Part shown: positions 18,809 through 27,127 of the stretch, piece by piece
Position numbering within the stretch: the first letter of the stretch is position 1
Layout: every line of letters begins with the position of its first letter
Source: Neorhizobium sp. UBA3556
Lineage (GTDB): Bacteria > Pseudomonadota > Alphaproteobacteria > Rhizobiales > Rhizobiaceae
Assembly: GCA_002376235.1 (NCBI GenBank)
Contig: DFNX01000014.1
Span: 1-64,000 of the forward strand
Direction: 5' to 3'
Length of the DNA stretch: 64,000 bases
The notes under the pieces: model-generated
The model's database searches: none
The model's input: only the letters and a program-made list of their open reading frames with translations
What the model was told of the DNA's origin: nothing
Translations under genes and position numbers: made by a program

Positions 18809-20232
18809 CCAAGAAAGACAAGCCGGAAACGACCGTGTCTCCAACCGGAGGCGCCAAGCTTGGTTTTCTGGAGAAGATGCGACAGACGAGCGAAGCTTCG
18901 GGCCGCAATCGCGAAGCACGCTTGAATCGCCAACCGCAGGCTTCTGTTCGCCAGAGCCCGAAATTCGATCAGCTTCCCGAATATCAGCGTGTCTTGACGC
19001 AGCGGAAAGTGGGCGAGGTTATCGGGGTGGATAATCCGTTCTATCGCTCGCACGACGTGGCGGCTGGCGCCACCACTGTCATGGACGGCCGGGCCTTCGC
19101 CAACTTCGCATCCTATGACTATCTCGGAACGAACACGGATCCGAAGGTCACGAGCCGTGCCAAGGAGGCGATCGATCGATATGGGATTTCCGCTTCTGCC
19201 AGCCGGCTGGTTGCCGGTGAGCGTCCCGTCCATACCGAATTGGAAGCATTGCTTGCCGAGGTCTATGGCGTAGAGGCAGCCGTCTGCTTCGTCAGCGGTT
19301 ATCTTACCAATGTCGCCGCTATCAGCTGTCTCGTCGGTCCGCAGGACCTCGTCATCCACGACGAATTCATTCACAACAGTGCCTTGGCGGGCATCAAGCA
19401 GTCGGGCGCAACGCGCCGGCTGTTCCGCCACAACGATGTCGACAATCTCGAAACAGTGCTGAAGACGCTCGCATCGGAATTCCGGCGTGTCCTCGTCATT
19501 GTCGAGGGCGTCTATTCCATGGACGGAGATATCGCCGATCTGCCGCGGCTCCTCGAATTGCGCAGCCGTTACGGTTTCTGGTTGATGGTCGACGAGGCCC
19601 ATGCGCTTGGTGTTCTCGGCAAGACGGGCAGGGGCACGTTCGAGCATTTCGATATCGATCCGCAAGAGGTCGATATCTGGATGGGAACGCTGTCCAAGAC
19701 GACGTCGAGCTGCGGCGGTTATATTGCCGGATCCCAGGCGCTTGCCGATATCCTGAAAGCCGAGGCCGGTGGCTTCGTCTATAGCGTCGGACTTGCACCC
19801 GTTCTGGCTGCAGCCGCAAAGGCTGGTCTCGATATCCTGCGTAGCGAACCGGAACGGACTGAAAAGCTTCACCGCAACGGCGCATTGTTTCTGGAAGAGG
19901 CCAGAAAGGCCGGGCTCGATACGGGCCTCAGCGTCGGGTTTTCCGTCGTGCCGGTTCTGGTGGGTGACTCGCTCCGGGCTGTTCAGCTGTCGAACGAGCT
20001 TCTGGAAGATGGCGTCAACGCACTGCCTATCATCCACCCGGCGGTGCCGGAAGGGCAGGCGCGGCTGCGCTTTTTCATCACCTGCAATCACACCGAAGAG
20101 CAGATCCGCCATGCCGTCGAAGCGACTTCGCGTCGCCTGAAAAGCCTGGAGGACCGCAAGTTCGGTCTGGCCTCGCTCGATATGGAAAAGATGATGCTAC
20201 TCTCTCCGCTGCTTCAATCGCCCAATAGCTGA
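18805..20232 (+). CDS. rkpG: RkpG, alpha-oxoamine-synthase-family acyltransferase
   Basis: A 475-residue PLP enzyme of the AONS/serine palmitoyltransferase/KBL family. The lysine expected to bind PLP is K298 in 'GTLSKTTSSCGGY', and the cofactor Asp lies in 'VDEAHALG'. It has a ~90-residue N-terminal extension before 'NFASYDYLG'. Members of this family condense an acyl thioester with an amino acid; the upstream PKS lacks a thioesterase, so RkpG may off-load its acyl carrier domain directly. The GTG start overlaps the rkpA stop, so the two are translationally coupled. The amino-acid substrate cannot be read from the sequence. Confidence 0.88.
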   Translation: MTKKDKPETTVSPTGGAKLGFLEKMRQTSEASGRNREARLNRQPQASVRQSPKFDQLPEYQRVLTQRKVGEVIGVDNPFYRSHDVAAGATTVMDGRAFANFASYDYLGTNTDPKVTSRAKEAIDRYGISASASRLVAGERPVHTELEALLAEVYGVEAAVCFVSGYLTNVAAISCLVGPQDLVIHDEFIHNSALAGIKQSGATRRLFRHNDVDNLETVLKTLASEFRRVLVIVEGVYSMDGDIADLPRLLELRSRYGFWLMVDEAHALGVLGKTGRGTFEHFDIDPQEVDIWMGTLSKTTSSCGGYIAGSQALADILKAEAGGFVYSVGLAPVLAAAAKAGLDILRSEPERTEKLHRNGALFLEEARKAGLDTGLSVGFSVVPVLVGDSLRAVQLSNELLEDGVNALPIIHPAVPEGQARLRFFITCNHTEEQIRHAVEATSRRLKSLEDRKFGLASLDMEKMMLLSPLLQSPNS

Positions 20233-20248
20233 TGTCGGGAGCGCGGCC

Positions 20249-21034
20249 ATGCATGTCGTCGTAACCGGGGGATCGAGCGGCATAGGCTTTGAAGTCGCAA
20301 AGATCTATGCGCGTCGTGGCGCTTCGGTTTCGCTGATCGCCCGCAACGCAGACCGTCTGGAAACGGCCCGCAGAGAGATTGAACAGTATTCCGCAGGCGC
20401 AACCAAGGTCTTTGTCGTTCCCGCTGATGCTGCTGTCAGCGCCGAAATCTCAGCCGCGATAAAGGCCTGCGAGGCAGCACACGGACCATGCGATATCCTC
20501 GTCGCTTCCGCTGGCATCGTCGAGCCGGGTTGGTTTCATGAACAGACAGCGAAAGCCTTCGAAGCCCAGTGGCGGACCAATTTTACCGGTGTGGTCAATA
20601 CGGTGCGGGATGTCTATGCGAGCATGAGAGGCCGCGGGGAGGGGCGTATCATGATCGTCTCCTCGGCCGCCGCCTTCATCGGAATTCCCGCCTACGCCGC
20701 CTATTGCAGCTCGAAATCCGCACTGGTCGGTTTCGCTGACGCCCTGCGGCTGGAGGCCATGCCGAAGGGCGTGACTGTCGGCATCTGCTTCCCGCCCGAT
20801 ACCGACACGCCCCAGCTTGCCCGAGAACTTCAAAGCCGGCCGCGAGAGGCCGAAATATTGATGGGGCGCATCAAGCCGAGACGGGCGGAAGAGATTGCAG
20901 TAAGGCTCGTGACCGGCATCGATCGCCGCAGCGCCCATGTCTATTTCACAGGCTCGATTGCGGCGCTCGCCCTGTTCGGCCCTCTGGTCCGGCCGTTCAT
21001 CGAAATCTGGTATCGGCTGAAGGTGGGCAGGTAG
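20249..21034 (+). CDS. rkpH: RkpH, short-chain dehydrogenase (KDSR-like)
   Basis: A 261-residue SDR. The cofactor motif is 'TGGSSGIG' near the N-terminus and the catalytic motif is YxxxK in 'AYCSSK'. The C-terminus ends in a hydrophobic stretch and 'EIWYRLKVGR', as in membrane-associated 3-ketodihydrosphingosine reductases. Placed 16 bp after rkpG, it would reduce the ketone left by an alpha-oxoamine synthase reaction, parallel to the SPT-KDSR pair of sphingolipid synthesis. Start ATG 20249 has GGGAG upstream. The in vivo substrate is inferred. Confidence 0.88.
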   Translation: MHVVVTGGSSGIGFEVAKIYARRGASVSLIARNADRLETARREIEQYSAGATKVFVVPADAAVSAEISAAIKACEAAHGPCDILVASAGIVEPGWFHEQTAKAFEAQWRTNFTGVVNTVRDVYASMRGRGEGRIMIVSSAAAFIGIPAYAAYCSSKSALVGFADALRLEAMPKGVTVGICFPPDTDTPQLARELQSRPREAEILMGRIKPRRAEEIAVRLVTGIDRRSAHVYFTGSIAALALFGPLVRPFIEIWYRLKVGR

Positions 21035-21052
21035 GCGCGGGCTCGGCCGCGG

Positions 21053-21838
21053 TCATACGAAGGCCTTGTGGCTGCCGTCGATTTTCAGCACGGTCAGCTT
21101 GCCGCTGTAATAGGCGCCGGTGTCGATCCCTATACGTCCAAGACTGATATCCGGCGTCGGCTGTGGCGTATGGCCGTGGACGACCAGCAATGGTTGACCG
21201 GGGCCTTGGCTGAGAAACGGCTCGCGGATCCACATCAGGTCTTCATCTGCCTGATTGTCCAATGCCACTCTTGGGCGCAAACCCGCGTGGACGAACACGA
21301 TATTGCCGATCTTCAGGAAGATCGGCAGGTTGGCAAGAAACTGCTGGTGGCTTGCCGGAATGCCCTGGGACAGCACGTCCCTGAGATCGGTCAGGCGGCC
21401 TTTCTTCCTGGTGCTCAGGTGATGGATATCTATCCCATAGGAGAGCAGCGTCTGCTCGCCGCCAAGTCTCAGCCAGTCGGAATACAGTTCCGGTTCGTCG
21501 ATGAACTTGCTGAAAATGTCGTCGTGATTACCGCAGAGCGCCAGTCTGCGCAAACCCAGTTCACTTGGCTTCTGCAGATGCTCGATGACCTGATAGGAAC
21601 TTGGGCCGCGGTCCACATAGTCGCCAAGCAGGACGATCAGTCCGGGACGCCCCGTCATTGCAATATCGGCGGCAATGCGGGCTTCCGCCTGCTGCAGTTC
21701 GTTCAGGCAGCCATGCACATCACCGATCGCATAGATAGGGTAGCTGGCAGGTTCATCTCCCAGATCTATCCGGCGTCGGGAAGGCGGAGAAGGCCGGCCC
21801 TTTGGGCGACCTTTCATCCAGCCGATGAGTTTACGCAT
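21053..21838 (-). CDS. PPP-family metallophosphatase (Ser/Thr phosphatase-like)
   Basis: A 261-residue calcineurin-like phosphoesterase with the full PPP set: 'GDVHG', 'GDYVDRG', 'GNHD', 'VHAG' and 'VHGHTP'. It resembles bacterial PrpA/ApaH-type phosphatases; substrates could be phosphoproteins or dinucleotides. ATG 21838 is preferred over TTG 21865. It is convergent with rkpH (18 bp between stops), so it is a separate unit and not part of the rkp operon. Confidence 0.85.
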   Translation of the reverse strand: MRKLIGWMKGRPKGRPSPPSRRRIDLGDEPASYPIYAIGDVHGCLNELQQAEARIAADIAMTGRPGLIVLLGDYVDRGPSSYQVIEHLQKPSELGLRRLALCGNHDDIFSKFIDEPELYSDWLRLGGEQTLLSYGIDIHHLSTRKKGRLTDLRDVLSQGIPASHQQFLANLPIFLKIGNIVFVHAGLRPRVALDNQADEDLMWIREPFLSQGPGQPLLVVHGHTPQPTPDISLGRIGIDTGAYYSGKLTVLKIDGSHKAFV

Positions 21839-21952
21839 TGATGTCGCCAATCGTAGACAGGCCAATTATGGACAATAACATCCCATCGACAATGGGAACC
21901 CGTCCCTAAAGGAGGGTTAACATATTGCCGATATTCGCAAATCTGCCGATCT

Positions 21953-22792
21953 TCAATCGTTTCCTGCAGGCAAGGTTAAGAGACGGGGGAGCCTCGCAGT
22001 CCTTGCGTCCTGTGCAGACCCACCGATCTGTCGCTCAGTGGACAAGGCGATAGGGGGATCTACCGGTGTTCTTGATGTCCTGTCTGACCCAATGAAATTG
22101 TATCGTCCGGGGTTGCCGATCTCCTGCCGGAACGTCAGGCTTTGATACCCTGCGAAGAAATAGAAGTCCGCCTGGGTCGTAAGCAGCTTGGTCAGGGCTT
22201 CGGACAATGCCGGATCGCGCGGCATCGAAGCGGCCGAGCGGAAGAAGGCGAGAGCTTGTGCTGCGAGGTCACCGTCCAGCTTGCCGCCGGCGAGATTGAA
22301 TTTCACGCGAATGCTGTCGGCAGGTGCATGTAGCGCGCCGCGTGCCTGCAGAAAGAGTGACGCCGAATGGTTCGCGCCGAACCCGTCCCGTAACATCGAA
22401 CATTCCCAGCCACGTTGCTGCGATTCCGCAAAGGCAGGTATTTCCCGCGCACCTGCTGCCTGCCTGCTGCACATGTCCGCCGGCGTGGATATCGGTTCGA
22501 TAAGGTCGGGTGCTATGGCAAAACCGGGCCATGGCCAGCGATGAACGGGTTTGGAAACCTGACTGGTTTCACGCTCCGGCGGGGCAGGGGCTGGACGAAC
22601 GGCAGCCTCCGGCAGTGGAATACCGAGAGCCCGCGCAAATGCCTTGAAGTTGCGCTGTTCGTTCGCCAGCAGAACCGTGGCGGCCACGGCGGCTACGACG
22701 ACGAGTACAAACAGGAGCAGCGGCCAACGTCTTGCCGGTCGCGGTGGTGGGGCAGCCATATGTGAGCGCGGTCGAGGGGCCATCGGATCCAT
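21953..22792 (-). CDS. Membrane-anchored protein of unknown function, paralogue B
   Basis: A 279-residue protein with a Pro/Arg-rich cytoplasmic N-terminus, one transmembrane segment at about residues 23-43 and a periplasmic domain. It shares the layout and short motifs of the 8807-9655 protein ('NEQRNF...LG', then 'DMCSR...WECSMLRDGFG...SLFLQ'). The conserved Cys pair may form a disulphide. It sits on the far side of the rkp locus in the same orientation as its paralogue. No function can be assigned. Confidence 0.7.
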   Translation of the reverse strand: MDPMAPRPRSHMAAPPPRPARRWPLLLFVLVVVAAVAATVLLANEQRNFKAFARALGIPLPEAAVRPAPAPPERETSQVSKPVHRWPWPGFAIAPDLIEPISTPADMCSRQAAGAREIPAFAESQQRGWECSMLRDGFGANHSASLFLQARGALHAPADSIRVKFNLAGGKLDGDLAAQALAFFRSAASMPRDPALSEALTKLLTTQADFYFFAGYQSLTFRQEIGNPGRYNFIGSDRTSRTPVDPPIALSTERQIGGSAQDARTARLPRLLTLPAGND

Positions 22793-23132
22793 GGCTCTGT
22801 GTGAATAGGCAGTTTCGGATCCGACGTGGCGGCAAGTCCCGCCACGAAAATCTCCTCACGACTTTTATATCACCGAATTTCGCGAAGTTCAAAGCGCGCC
22901 GCAGGGTCATACGAATACCCCGCGAAACATAAAGCCACTACGTTCGATATGTTTTTCCTATCGATGCGATCTTTAAATCCAACTTAAAACTATCAATAAA
23001 TCCAGTTATTTGATTTGCCCATGAGAGGATCTGCACCAGCTTAACCTCACGAAACCCAATTAAGGAAGCATATGGGAAACCTGTCAGGTCCCGGCTTCCG
23101 TCATCGATAACAACGACTGGAAGGAGATAGTC
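22793..23132. other. katG upstream intergenic region
   Basis: A 340-bp gene-free stretch between divergent genes, AT-rich from 22940 to 23040. It should hold the katG promoter and carries a degenerate OxyR-like pattern described separately. A strong ribosome site (AAGGAGAT) precedes katG. Confidence 0.6.
22947..22983 (+). promoter_or_regulatory. Candidate OxyR site upstream of katG
   Basis: ATAT-N7-CTAT-N7-ATCT-N7-CAAC has the spacing of the OxyR pattern (ATAG-N7-CTAT-N7-ATAG-N7-CTAT). CTAT is exact and the other tetramers match partly. It lies 150 bp before katG. No oxyR gene is next door. Tentative. Confidence 0.3.
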
Positions 23133-25322
23133 ATGGATGCCAAGTCTAGCGAGAACAGCGGTAAGTGTCCTGTAGCCCACGGCAACACGCCGCGCGGACG
23201 GTCCAACCGCGACTGGTGGCCGAACCACCTCAATGTTCAGATCCTTCACACCCACTCTTCGCTTTCCGATCCGATGGGCAAGTCGTTCGATTATGCCGAG
23301 GAGTTCAAGACGCTTGACCTTCAAGCACTGAAGCAGGACCTCCATGCGCTGATGACCGACAGCCAGGATTGGTGGCCGGCCGATTTTGGCCATTACGGCG
23401 GTCTCTTCATCCGCATGGCCTGGCACTCGGCCGGCACCTACCGCATCACTGACGGCCGTGGCGGTGCTGGCATGGGCCAGCAGCGTTTTGCTCCGCTCAA
23501 CAGCTGGCCCGATAACGTCAACCTCGACAAGGCCCGGCGCCTCCTCTGGCCGATCAAGCAGAAATACGGCAACAAGATTTCCTGGGCCGACCTGATGATC
23601 TTGACCGGCAATGTCGCGTTGGAATCGATGGGCTTCAAGACCTTCGGTTTTGCCGGCGGCCGCGCCGATGTCTGGGAGCCGGAAGAGCTTTACTGGGGAC
23701 CGGAAGGCACCTGGCTGGGCGACGAGCGTTACAGCGGCGAGCGCGAACTAGCCGAGCCACTCGGTGCCGTGCAGATGGGCCTCATCTACGTCAATCCGGA
23801 AGGCCCGAACGGCAATCCTGATCCTCTCGCTTCTGCCCGCGATATCCGCGATACCTTCGCCCGCATGGCGATGAATGACGAGGAGACGGTCGCCTTGATC
23901 GCCGGTGGCCACACTTTCGGCAAGACCCATGGTGCCGGCGATGCGTCTTTTGTTGGCATCGATCCGGAAGGCGGCGAGCTGGAAGCACAGGGTCTCGGCT
24001 GGTCGAGCAAGTTCAATAGCGGCATTGGTACCGACGCGATCGGCAGCGGCCTTGAAGTAACATGGTCGCAGACGCCGACCCAGTGGAGCAACTACTTCTT
24101 CGAAAACCTCTTCGGTTTCGAATGGGAGCTCACAAAGAGCCCCGCGGGTGCACATCAGTGGGTGGCCAAGGATGCGGACGCCTCCGTGCCGGATGCTTTC
24201 GACGGCGCGAAAAAACACCGCCCGACCATGCTGACCTCCGACCTCGCGCTGCGTTTCGACCCGATCTACGAAAAGATCTCACGCCGGTTCATGGAAAACC
24301 CGGCCGAGTTTGCCGATGCCTTCGCCCGCGCCTGGTTCAAGCTCACTCATCGCGACATGGGGCCGAAGGTCCGGTATCTCGGTCCAGAAGTGCCGGCCGA
24401 AGACCTGATCTGGCAGGACGTCATTCCGGCCGCCGATCACCCGCTGGTCGATGATGCGGATATCGCCTCGCTCAAGGAAAAAGTACTGGCGACCGGCCTT
24501 TCCGTTCAGGAACTCGTCTCGACCGCCTGGGCCTCCGCCTCGAGTTTCCGCGGTTCGGACAAGCGCGGTGGTGCCAACGGTGCCCGTATCCGCCTGGAGC
24601 CACAGAAGAACTGGGAGGCCAACCAGCCGGAACAGCTCGCCAAGGTGCTCGGTACGCTGGAGAACATCCAGCAGGGCTTCAACGCAGCCAATGCAGCCGG
24701 CAAGAAGATCTCGCTGGCCGACCTGATCGTGCTGGCAGGCGCCGCCGGCGTGGAGAAGGCTGCGAAGGCGGCAGGCCACAACATTGTCGTACCGGTCACG
24801 CCGGGTCGCGCCGATGCTTCACAGGAACAGACCGACACGGCCTCCTTCGCAGCGCTCGAGCCGCGTGCCGATGCGTTCAGAAACTACGTCAACACCAAGC
24901 GCCATCAGTTCCTCAAAGCTGAAGAAGCCCTGGTCGATCGTGCGCAGTTGCTGACGCTCACCGCACCGCAGATGACGGTGCTGCTTGCTGGTCTACGCGT
25001 ATTGAAGGCCGGCGCGCCGGAGCATGGTGTTTTCACCGACAAGCCGGAAACGTTGACGAACGACTTCTTCGTCAACCTGCTGGATATGGGAACGGTATGG
25101 TCACCGAAGGCAGGCGAGACCGGGGTTTACGAAGGGCGTGATCGCCATTCGAACGACCTGAAGTGGACCGGCACGCGTGTCGATCTGATCTTCGGTTCGC
25201 ACTCGCAGCTTCGGGCGATTGCGGAAGTTTATGCCCAATCCGACGCGAAGGAAAAGTTCATCAGGGACTTTGTCAGCGCCTGGGTCAAGGTAATGAACGC
25301 GGATCGTTTCGATCTGGCTTGA
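23133..25322 (+). CDS. katG: Catalase-peroxidase KatG
   Basis: A 729-residue bifunctional haem catalase-peroxidase that removes H2O2 in the cytoplasm. The distal active-site triad R94-W97-H98 sits in 'RMAWHSAGTYR', and the proximal haem ligand is H260 in 'GGHTFGKTHG'. Both duplicated peroxidase-like halves are present and length is normal for the family. Start ATG 23133 has AAGGAG. It stands alone, with a hairpin (TATTCCGGG/CCCGGAATA, 25332-25361) after the stop that lacks a T run. Peroxide induction is plausible but not shown. Confidence 0.97.
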   Translation: MDAKSSENSGKCPVAHGNTPRGRSNRDWWPNHLNVQILHTHSSLSDPMGKSFDYAEEFKTLDLQALKQDLHALMTDSQDWWPADFGHYGGLFIRMAWHSAGTYRITDGRGGAGMGQQRFAPLNSWPDNVNLDKARRLLWPIKQKYGNKISWADLMILTGNVALESMGFKTFGFAGGRADVWEPEELYWGPEGTWLGDERYSGERELAEPLGAVQMGLIYVNPEGPNGNPDPLASARDIRDTFARMAMNDEETVALIAGGHTFGKTHGAGDASFVGIDPEGGELEAQGLGWSSKFNSGIGTDAIGSGLEVTWSQTPTQWSNYFFENLFGFEWELTKSPAGAHQWVAKDADASVPDAFDGAKKHRPTMLTSDLALRFDPIYEKISRRFMENPAEFADAFARAWFKLTHRDMGPKVRYLGPEVPAEDLIWQDVIPAADHPLVDDADIASLKEKVLATGLSVQELVSTAWASASSFRGSDKRGGANGARIRLEPQKNWEANQPEQLAKVLGTLENIQQGFNAANAAGKKISLADLIVLAGAAGVEKAAKAAGHNIVVPVTPGRADASQEQTDTASFAALEPRADAFRNYVNTKRHQFLKAEEALVDRAQLLTLTAPQMTVLLAGLRVLKAGAPEHGVFTDKPETLTNDFFVNLLDMGTVWSPKAGETGVYEGRDRHSNDLKWTGTRVDLIFGSHSQLRAIAEVYAQSDAKEKFIRDFVSAWVKVMNADRFDLA

Positions 25323-25423
25323 TTGAACATCTATTCCGGGTGGGATTCCTCGCCCGGAATACCTCTTCCCGCGACGGATCTAAATCAAAGTCTCTGAGTG
25401 GTGACCTTGCGATCCATGCCTGA

Positions 25424-25570
25424 CTATTTGTCGACGCTTGCCGTCGTCATCGTGTCCGTCGGTGATCCGGAAAAGCCGGCAAAAAGCGCCAGCGTGCCAT
25501 GCAAAAGTCCGGCCCACATCATGATGGATACGGCAAACACCACGATCATATTGCGAAGGCGAGACGACAT
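25424..25570 (-). CDS. Small membrane protein, 48 aa
   Basis: An ATG at 25570 preceded by AAGAGG begins a 48-codon ORF. The peptide starts 'MSSRLRNMIVVFAVSIMMW' and has one hydrophobic span of about 24 residues followed by a short polar tail rich in Thr. A positively charged N-terminus, good ribosome site and clean stop favour a real gene. No known family is recognised. Confidence 0.45.
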   Translation of the reverse strand: MSSRLRNMIVVFAVSIMMWAGLLHGTLALFAGFSGSPTDTMTTASVDK

Positions 25571-25660
25571 CGGGACCTCTTGAATGAGATCTCATAGTGC
25601 CATCCGGAAGTTTGCGCGGCGTGAACCGAAATGGTTAACGCTCGTCTTCCGAACAATTCA

Positions 25661-25691
25661 GAAAAACAGCCGCCAGCGCTGAACTGGCGGC
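25661..25691 (-). terminator. Rho-independent terminator after ugd
   Basis: On the minus strand an 8-bp perfect GCCGCCAG/CTGGCGGC stem with a 7-base loop, followed by TGTTTTTC, 14 bp beyond the ugd stop. Confidence 0.85.
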
Positions 25692-25704
25692 CGATCAGGA
25701 CCTA

Positions 25705-27012
25705 TCAGCCGCTATTTTTGCCGATGCTGTGATAGGTAAAGCCATGCGGCTCCACCTCATGCGCACGATAGACATTGCGCAGGTCGACGAACACCGGTGT
25801 CGCCATGATCGTCTTCAGCCTGTCGAGATCAAGCGCGCGGAATTCGTTCCATTCGGTGACCAGAACCGCCACATCCGCACCGTCCGCCGCCTCATAAGGA
25901 TCGGTAACAAAATCGATCTCCATCATCTGACGCGCGTTTTCCATGCCCTCCGGATCGTATCCGGCAACGATCGCACCGGCATCCTTCAGCGTCTGCACGA
26001 TGGCGATCGCCGGGCTGTCACGCATATCGTCGGTATTCGGCTTGAAGGTCAGGCCGAGGATCGCAACCTTCTTGCCGCGCACGTCGCCACCCGCTGCCGC
26101 AATCACCTTGCGGCCCATGGCCCGCTTGCGATTGTCGTTGACGGCAATCGTCGTCTCGATCAGGCGGACAGGGCTTTCATAGTCCTGCGCGGTCTTGGCA
26201 AGAGCCAGCGTATCCTTCGGGAAGCAGGAGCCGCCATAACCGGGACCCGCATGCAGGAATTTCGAGCCTATACGGCCATCGAGGCCGATACCACGCGACA
26301 CGTCCTGCACATCGGCACCAACCCGCTCGCACAGATCAGCAATCTCGTTGATGAAGGTGATCTTCATGGCAAGGAAGGCGTTCGCCGCATACTTGATCAG
26401 CTCGGATGTGCGACGGCTGGTGTAGAGGATCGGCGCCTGATTGAGATAGAGCGGCCGATAGACCTCGTTCATCACTGGGCGGGCACGTTCGTCGGAAATG
26501 CCGACGACGATGCGGTCCGGCCGCTTGAAATCCTCGATCGCAGCCCCTTCACGCAGGAATTCCGGGTTCGAGACGACGGCGAAATCCGCATCCGGATTGC
26601 TCTCGCGAATGATCCGCTCGACCTCATCGCCGGTGCCGACCGGTACGGTCGACTTGGTGACGACGACGGTAAAGCCCTTCATCGCCTCGGCGATTTCCTT
26701 GGCGGCTGCATAGACATAACCGAGATCGGCGTGGCCATCACCACGACGCGATGGCGTGCCGACGGCGATGAACACCACATCGGCCTCGGCAACGGCCGGT
26801 GCAAGCTCGGTGGTGAAGGAGAGGCGGCCTGCCTTGACGTTGGTTTCGACCAGCGCATCGAGGCCCGGCTCGAAGATCGGGATGACGCCTTTTTTCAGCG
26901 CCTCGATCTTCTCTTCCGCCTTGTCGACACAGATCACCTTGTGACCAAAATCGGCAAAGCACGCTCCAGACACCAGCCCGACATAACCCGAGCCAACCAT
27001 TACGATGCGCAT
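25705..27012 (-). CDS. rkpK: UDP-glucose 6-dehydrogenase (RkpK/Ugd)
   Basis: A 435-residue enzyme oxidising UDP-glucose to UDP-glucuronic acid with NAD+. The N-terminal Rossmann motif is 'GSGYVG', and the catalytic C263 lies in 'GGSCFPKD'. The C-terminal UDP-binding domain is complete. In rhizobia this enzyme (RkpK/Ugd) feeds K-antigen, EPS and LPS. It leads the distal end of a minus-strand sugar-nucleotide group with manC and pmm, 115 bp from manC, and has its own terminator. Confidence 0.95.
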   Translation of the reverse strand: MRIVMVGSGYVGLVSGACFADFGHKVICVDKAEEKIEALKKGVIPIFEPGLDALVETNVKAGRLSFTTELAPAVAEADVVFIAVGTPSRRGDGHADLGYVYAAAKEIAEAMKGFTVVVTKSTVPVGTGDEVERIIRESNPDADFAVVSNPEFLREGAAIEDFKRPDRIVVGISDERARPVMNEVYRPLYLNQAPILYTSRRTSELIKYAANAFLAMKITFINEIADLCERVGADVQDVSRGIGLDGRIGSKFLHAGPGYGGSCFPKDTLALAKTAQDYESPVRLIETTIAVNDNRKRAMGRKVIAAAGGDVRGKKVAILGLTFKPNTDDMRDSPAIAIVQTLKDAGAIVAGYDPEGMENARQMMEIDFVTDPYEAADGADVAVLVTEWNEFRALDLDRLKTIMATPVFVDLRNVYRAHEVEPHGFTYHSIGKNSG

Positions 27013-27127
27013 ATGACTGCCTTCCTATCCAATAACGTCTATCGATCGATAAGGCTTTGCGCCGACAGACCGATGACACCGCAGCCGCCAACATGAGTAT
27101 CGGCCACGTTCTTCGTTAGAGCAGCTA

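Noticed and set aside
25332..25361. Hairpin after katG as a terminator
   Set aside because: The stem is good but the loop is long and no T run follows; noted under katG only.
25729..27096. 455-aa plus-strand ORF opposite ugd
   Set aside because: Antisense of a complete UDP-glucose dehydrogenase.
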